Positions 61,601 through 64,000 of a DNA stretch of 64,000 bases are shown here, piece after piece. The notes under the pieces are model-generated. The model saw only the letters and a list, made by a program, of their open reading frames with translations. It was not told the DNA's origin and made no database searches. How positions within the stretch are numbered: the first letter of the stretch is position 1; every line of letters starts with the position of its first letter. The stretch is taken from the NCBI GenBank assembly GCA_019155185.1, contig CM032802.1:2642501-2706500 (forward strand), in the 5' to 3' direction. Both the position numbers and the translations under genes were made by a program. Origin of the DNA: Beaufortia kweichowensis. Its lineage: Eukaryota; Chordata; Actinopteri; Cypriniformes; Gastromyzontidae.

Positions 61601-63940
61601 CCTTTGGCCTTCCGAGCTTGAGCTGCAGTTTCAACGCATACTCGAAGACAAGTCTGAACCTCAGACGGGAGAGCTGAAACTCGCTGCACTTACAGCTGGA
61701 AACAGGTAAAGATCTCCTAAAAATAAATGTGCTACAACAGGCCAAAAAAGAACCATTTCCTCCTACATAAATAGCATAAATTTATGGGATAGCATCAATA
61801 CTTTTCCCTTTTATAACATGTAGGGTTCCCTGGGCCAGAGCTCGTCTAAAATACTTCAGCGAGGGCGTCAACAGGGCATCTCTGGAAGCCATTGAGGCGG
61901 CATCGTTTTTTCTGACCCTGGACGATGAATCGCATGGATACGATCCAGAAAACATACGGTCCCTGGACCTCTATGCCAAATCTCTTCTGCATGGAAAGTG
62001 CTATGACAGGTAGCAAGATTTGTACATCACTAAACCTCTCCCTAAAATCTGATTGGTTGACAGTAATCTTGTCCCACTTGGATGATAGAGTTCACTTTTA
62101 AAAATAAAGATAATACAAAAGGTTTTTCACAACGTTTAAGGTTCACAACTATAGCTTCTCTCTGCTTTCAGGTGGTTTGATAAATCCTTCAATCTTATTG
62201 TCTACAAGAACGGTAAAATGGGCATCAACACTGAGCATTCATGGGCCGACGCTCCTATCGTTGGACACATGTGGGAGGTAAACACAAGATAACGGTTGTA
62301 TTAACACGGCACCACTGGACATTAGTAAATAACATTTGTTTATTTCTGTACAGTATGTTTTGGCCACAGATTGTTTCCACCTGGGTTACACTGAAGAAGG
62401 ACATTGCAAAGGAGATGTCAACAAAGGCCTGGCTCCCCCTATTAGACTACAGTGGGACATCCCAAAAGCAGTATGAACTAAAGCTTACCTTTACTTAGCT
62501 TGTTTTATGTAAGATCATTTATTATATTGTTTGATAACCTTAATTTATTGCATTAGTGTATGCTAATAAATGATCTTATCTCCCTGTCAGTGCCAAGAGA
62601 TTATTGATGGTTCATATGGGGTTGCAAAGGCAATTGCTGATGATGTGGACTTTCACGGCTGTTTGTTTACTGATTTCGGGAAGGGCCTGATAAAGAAATG
62701 TCGAACCAGTCCAGATGCTTTTATCCAGCTGGCATTGCAACTAGCTTATTACAGGGTATGTTTTGCAGAAACACGAATGTTTAAATGCTCTTAATATTAC
62801 AAGTTACATTTATGCATTTGGCAGACACTTATCAAAAGTGACTCAAGGTACATGAGCCATGCGTGCCAGTATATTGTGAAAGTGTTTAATGAATGTATTT
62901 GTGTTTTTAAAAACAGGATAAAGGTGAGTTCTGTCTTACGTATGAGTCATCAATGACACGCATGTTCCGCGAGGGCCGCACAGAAACCGTCCGCTCCTGC
63001 ACCTGTGAGTCCACCACGTTTGTCCGAGCAATGGAGGACAAAAACATTACGGTGAGACCAAAGTAAAATACACACAGAACCAGAACCCATCCTTTAAAAG
63101 TAAGCTGATCTAGGAACCTGATGAACACCTTAAAAATAGAGGTACTACAAACGGTTCTTCACAGCGATAGAAGAACCATATTTATTTCCTTTTAAAAGAA
63201 CCTTTTTTATAGTCTAAAGAACTTTTTTCAAGAATAAAGACCTTTCATGATACAAAAAAGGTTCTTGATGGAACTATATACCCAAAAATGTTTCTTTATG
63301 GCATAATATTGCACCTTTATTTTTTTTAAGAGTGAATGTCATGAAAAATGACACAGGGTTTGTTCATATCAAAGGTTCGCCAATTTTTTTTACACATTCT
63401 ACATAATGATTGTTGCCTAGCATGACCATGTTGAAATGAAATCACATGACCAGCCAAACACATCTGACTTCATTTTGTGATTATTTAAATCAGCACTTTA
63501 TTCTCTGATTTGAAAAACAGTCCTCCAAAATTCACTCTAGTTTCTTCTTCTTGTAGAATCCTCATCTGTGTCTTTTGTTTTTCAGAATGAGCAGAGATTA
63601 GCACTCTTCCGCCAAGCCGCAGAGAAACATCAAAACATGTATCGTCTGGCCATGACCGGAGCTGGTATTGACCGGCATCTCTTCTGCCTGTACATAGTGT
63701 CTAAAGTAATGGGTATAGATTCACCCTTCCTCAAACAGGTGTGAGCAAGTGTGAATCAATGCTATAAATACAACATACATACCTGTTTATTTCTGCTGAA
63801 GCTTCAAGGTCAGTTTTGTTGAATAGGTTTTGTCGGAGCCCTGGCGTCTCTCCACCAGTCAGACCCCTCAACAGCAGCTGAACCTCATTGACATTCAGAA
63901 GTTTCCCAAATATGTTGGAGCAGGAGGAGGTTTTGGGCCT
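58651..63940 (+). CDS. cpt1b: Carnitine O-palmitoyltransferase 1B (muscle type), 16 coding exons, 3' end outside window, one frame break
   Basis: Outer-mitochondrial-membrane enzyme that makes acylcarnitines from long-chain acyl-CoA; the malonyl-CoA-sensitive control step of beta-oxidation. Exons: 58651-58791, 58886-59026, 59355-59526, 59747-59848, 60150-60287, 60422-60499, 61101-61208, 61337-61421, 61510-61705, 61824-62009, 62172-62277, 62354-62470, 62591-62755, 62917-63051, 63586-63738, 63827-63940. They give about 712 of some 772 residues; the last stretch after GAGGGFGP is beyond the window. The N-terminus [18 protein letters not shown] is nearly that of human CPT1B. Two membrane segments are seen ([15 protein letters not shown], exon 2; [17 protein letters not shown], exon 3). 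The catalytic His is in [12 protein letters not shown] (exon 11), the carnitine-binding region includes RTSPDAF (exon 13) and TET in GRTETVRSC (exon 14), and STS is in RLSTSQTP (exon 16). Coding exon 2 is one base too long near 58,923, which breaks the frame before the first membrane segment. All other phases agree. Confidence 0.96.
60313..60345. repeat. (ACATTT)n hexamer run
   Basis: Five tandem ACATTT units just after cpt1b coding exon 5, continuing into a scrap of the SINE tail (TTTAGGCACTC). The run probably grew from the ACATTT at the end of that tail. Confidence 0.7.
60672..60850. repeat. Foldback element in the cpt1b intron before exon DLLYV (coding exon 7)
   Basis: Holds CCAGTAGGATTTAATGGTGT and later CCCATTATAACCATTAAATC, in the same order as the copy in arsa intron 1 (17,705-17,935). 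Confidence 0.55.
60967..60981 (-). promoter_or_regulatory. CTCF motif, full consensus, cpt1b intron
   Basis: GGCGCCACCTGCTGG is the reverse complement of a sequence that fits CCASYAGRKGGCRSN at every position. It points the same way as the sites at 9,236 and 51,232. Binding is inferred. Confidence 0.4.
62803..62870 (-). repeat. SINE tail fragment in cpt1b intron
   Basis: ACATTTATGCATTTGGCAGA is followed by a degenerate AAAAGTGACTCAAGGTACAT, the reversed SINE tail. Confidence 0.5.
63110..63325. repeat. 'GGTTCTT/AAGAACC' foldback element
   Basis: Between cpt1b exons. Contains AAACGGTTCTTCACAGCGAT, GAAGAACCATA, TAAAAGAACCTTTT and AAAAAAGGTTCTTGATGGAA. Partial relatives lie at 37,655-37,870, 61,712-61,765 and 62,090-62,140. 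The facing GGTTCTT and AAGAACC words can pair. Confidence 0.6.
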
Positions 63941-64000
63941 GTGAGTCTCACTGAGTCCCCCTACAGCACACTACATGCCATTACAACAGCCAAGTGTTCA

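Overview
This is vertebrate nuclear DNA, most likely from a teleost fish of the carp/loach group (Cypriniformes). The genes are split into many short exons with GT-AG introns, and the proteins match vertebrate families residue by residue. Non-coding DNA is rich in (CA)n and (GA)n runs and in short dispersed elements of the kind common in cyprinid genomes: the 'GGATAGTTCACCC' element, a tRNA-derived SINE, 'GTTGCTAGG' arrays and 'GGGCTGCACGATAT' elements. There are no bacterial, viral or CRISPR features.

Layout. Positions 1-17,140 hold no recognisable protein gene, only repeats and a few weak exon-like or regulatory candidates. Next comes arsa (lysosomal arylsulfatase A, + strand, 8 exons, 17,362-20,614) with a compact promoter. 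It faces, tail to tail, mapk8ip2 (JIP2/IB2 scaffold, - strand, 13 coding exons, 44,053 down to 25,219). Across a head-to-head intergenic region lies chkb (choline/ethanolamine kinase, + strand, 11 exons, to 52,084), with a 43-bp minisatellite in intron 1. Then follow a four-exon BTB/BACK/kelch gene (+, 53,934-56,307) and cpt1b (muscle-type carnitine palmitoyltransferase 1, +), whose 16 visible coding exons run off the right edge after 63,940. ARSA, MAPK8IP2, CHKB, CPT1B and a kelch gene (KLHDC7B) are also neighbours on human 22q13.33, so this is an ancient syntenic block rearranged in detail.

The genes do not form one pathway. Two act in lipid metabolism (chkb starts phosphatidylcholine synthesis, cpt1b controls mitochondrial fatty-acid import), arsa degrades sulfatide in lysosomes, and mapk8ip2 organises JNK signalling and kinesin cargo in neurons.

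Second-look points: three single-base frame breaks inside otherwise conserved exons (two in arsa, one in cpt1b), probably sequence errors but worth checking; two possible mapk8ip2 5' ends whose phases fit two different exon-2 acceptors; a large, repeat-built acidic exon in mapk8ip2; a near-perfect CLEAR (TFEB) site and ZNF143-like site in the arsa promoter; full-consensus CTCF and RFX X-box motifs in non-coding DNA; and a kelch protein with a membrane-like N-terminus. I see no evidence for a wholly new biological system.
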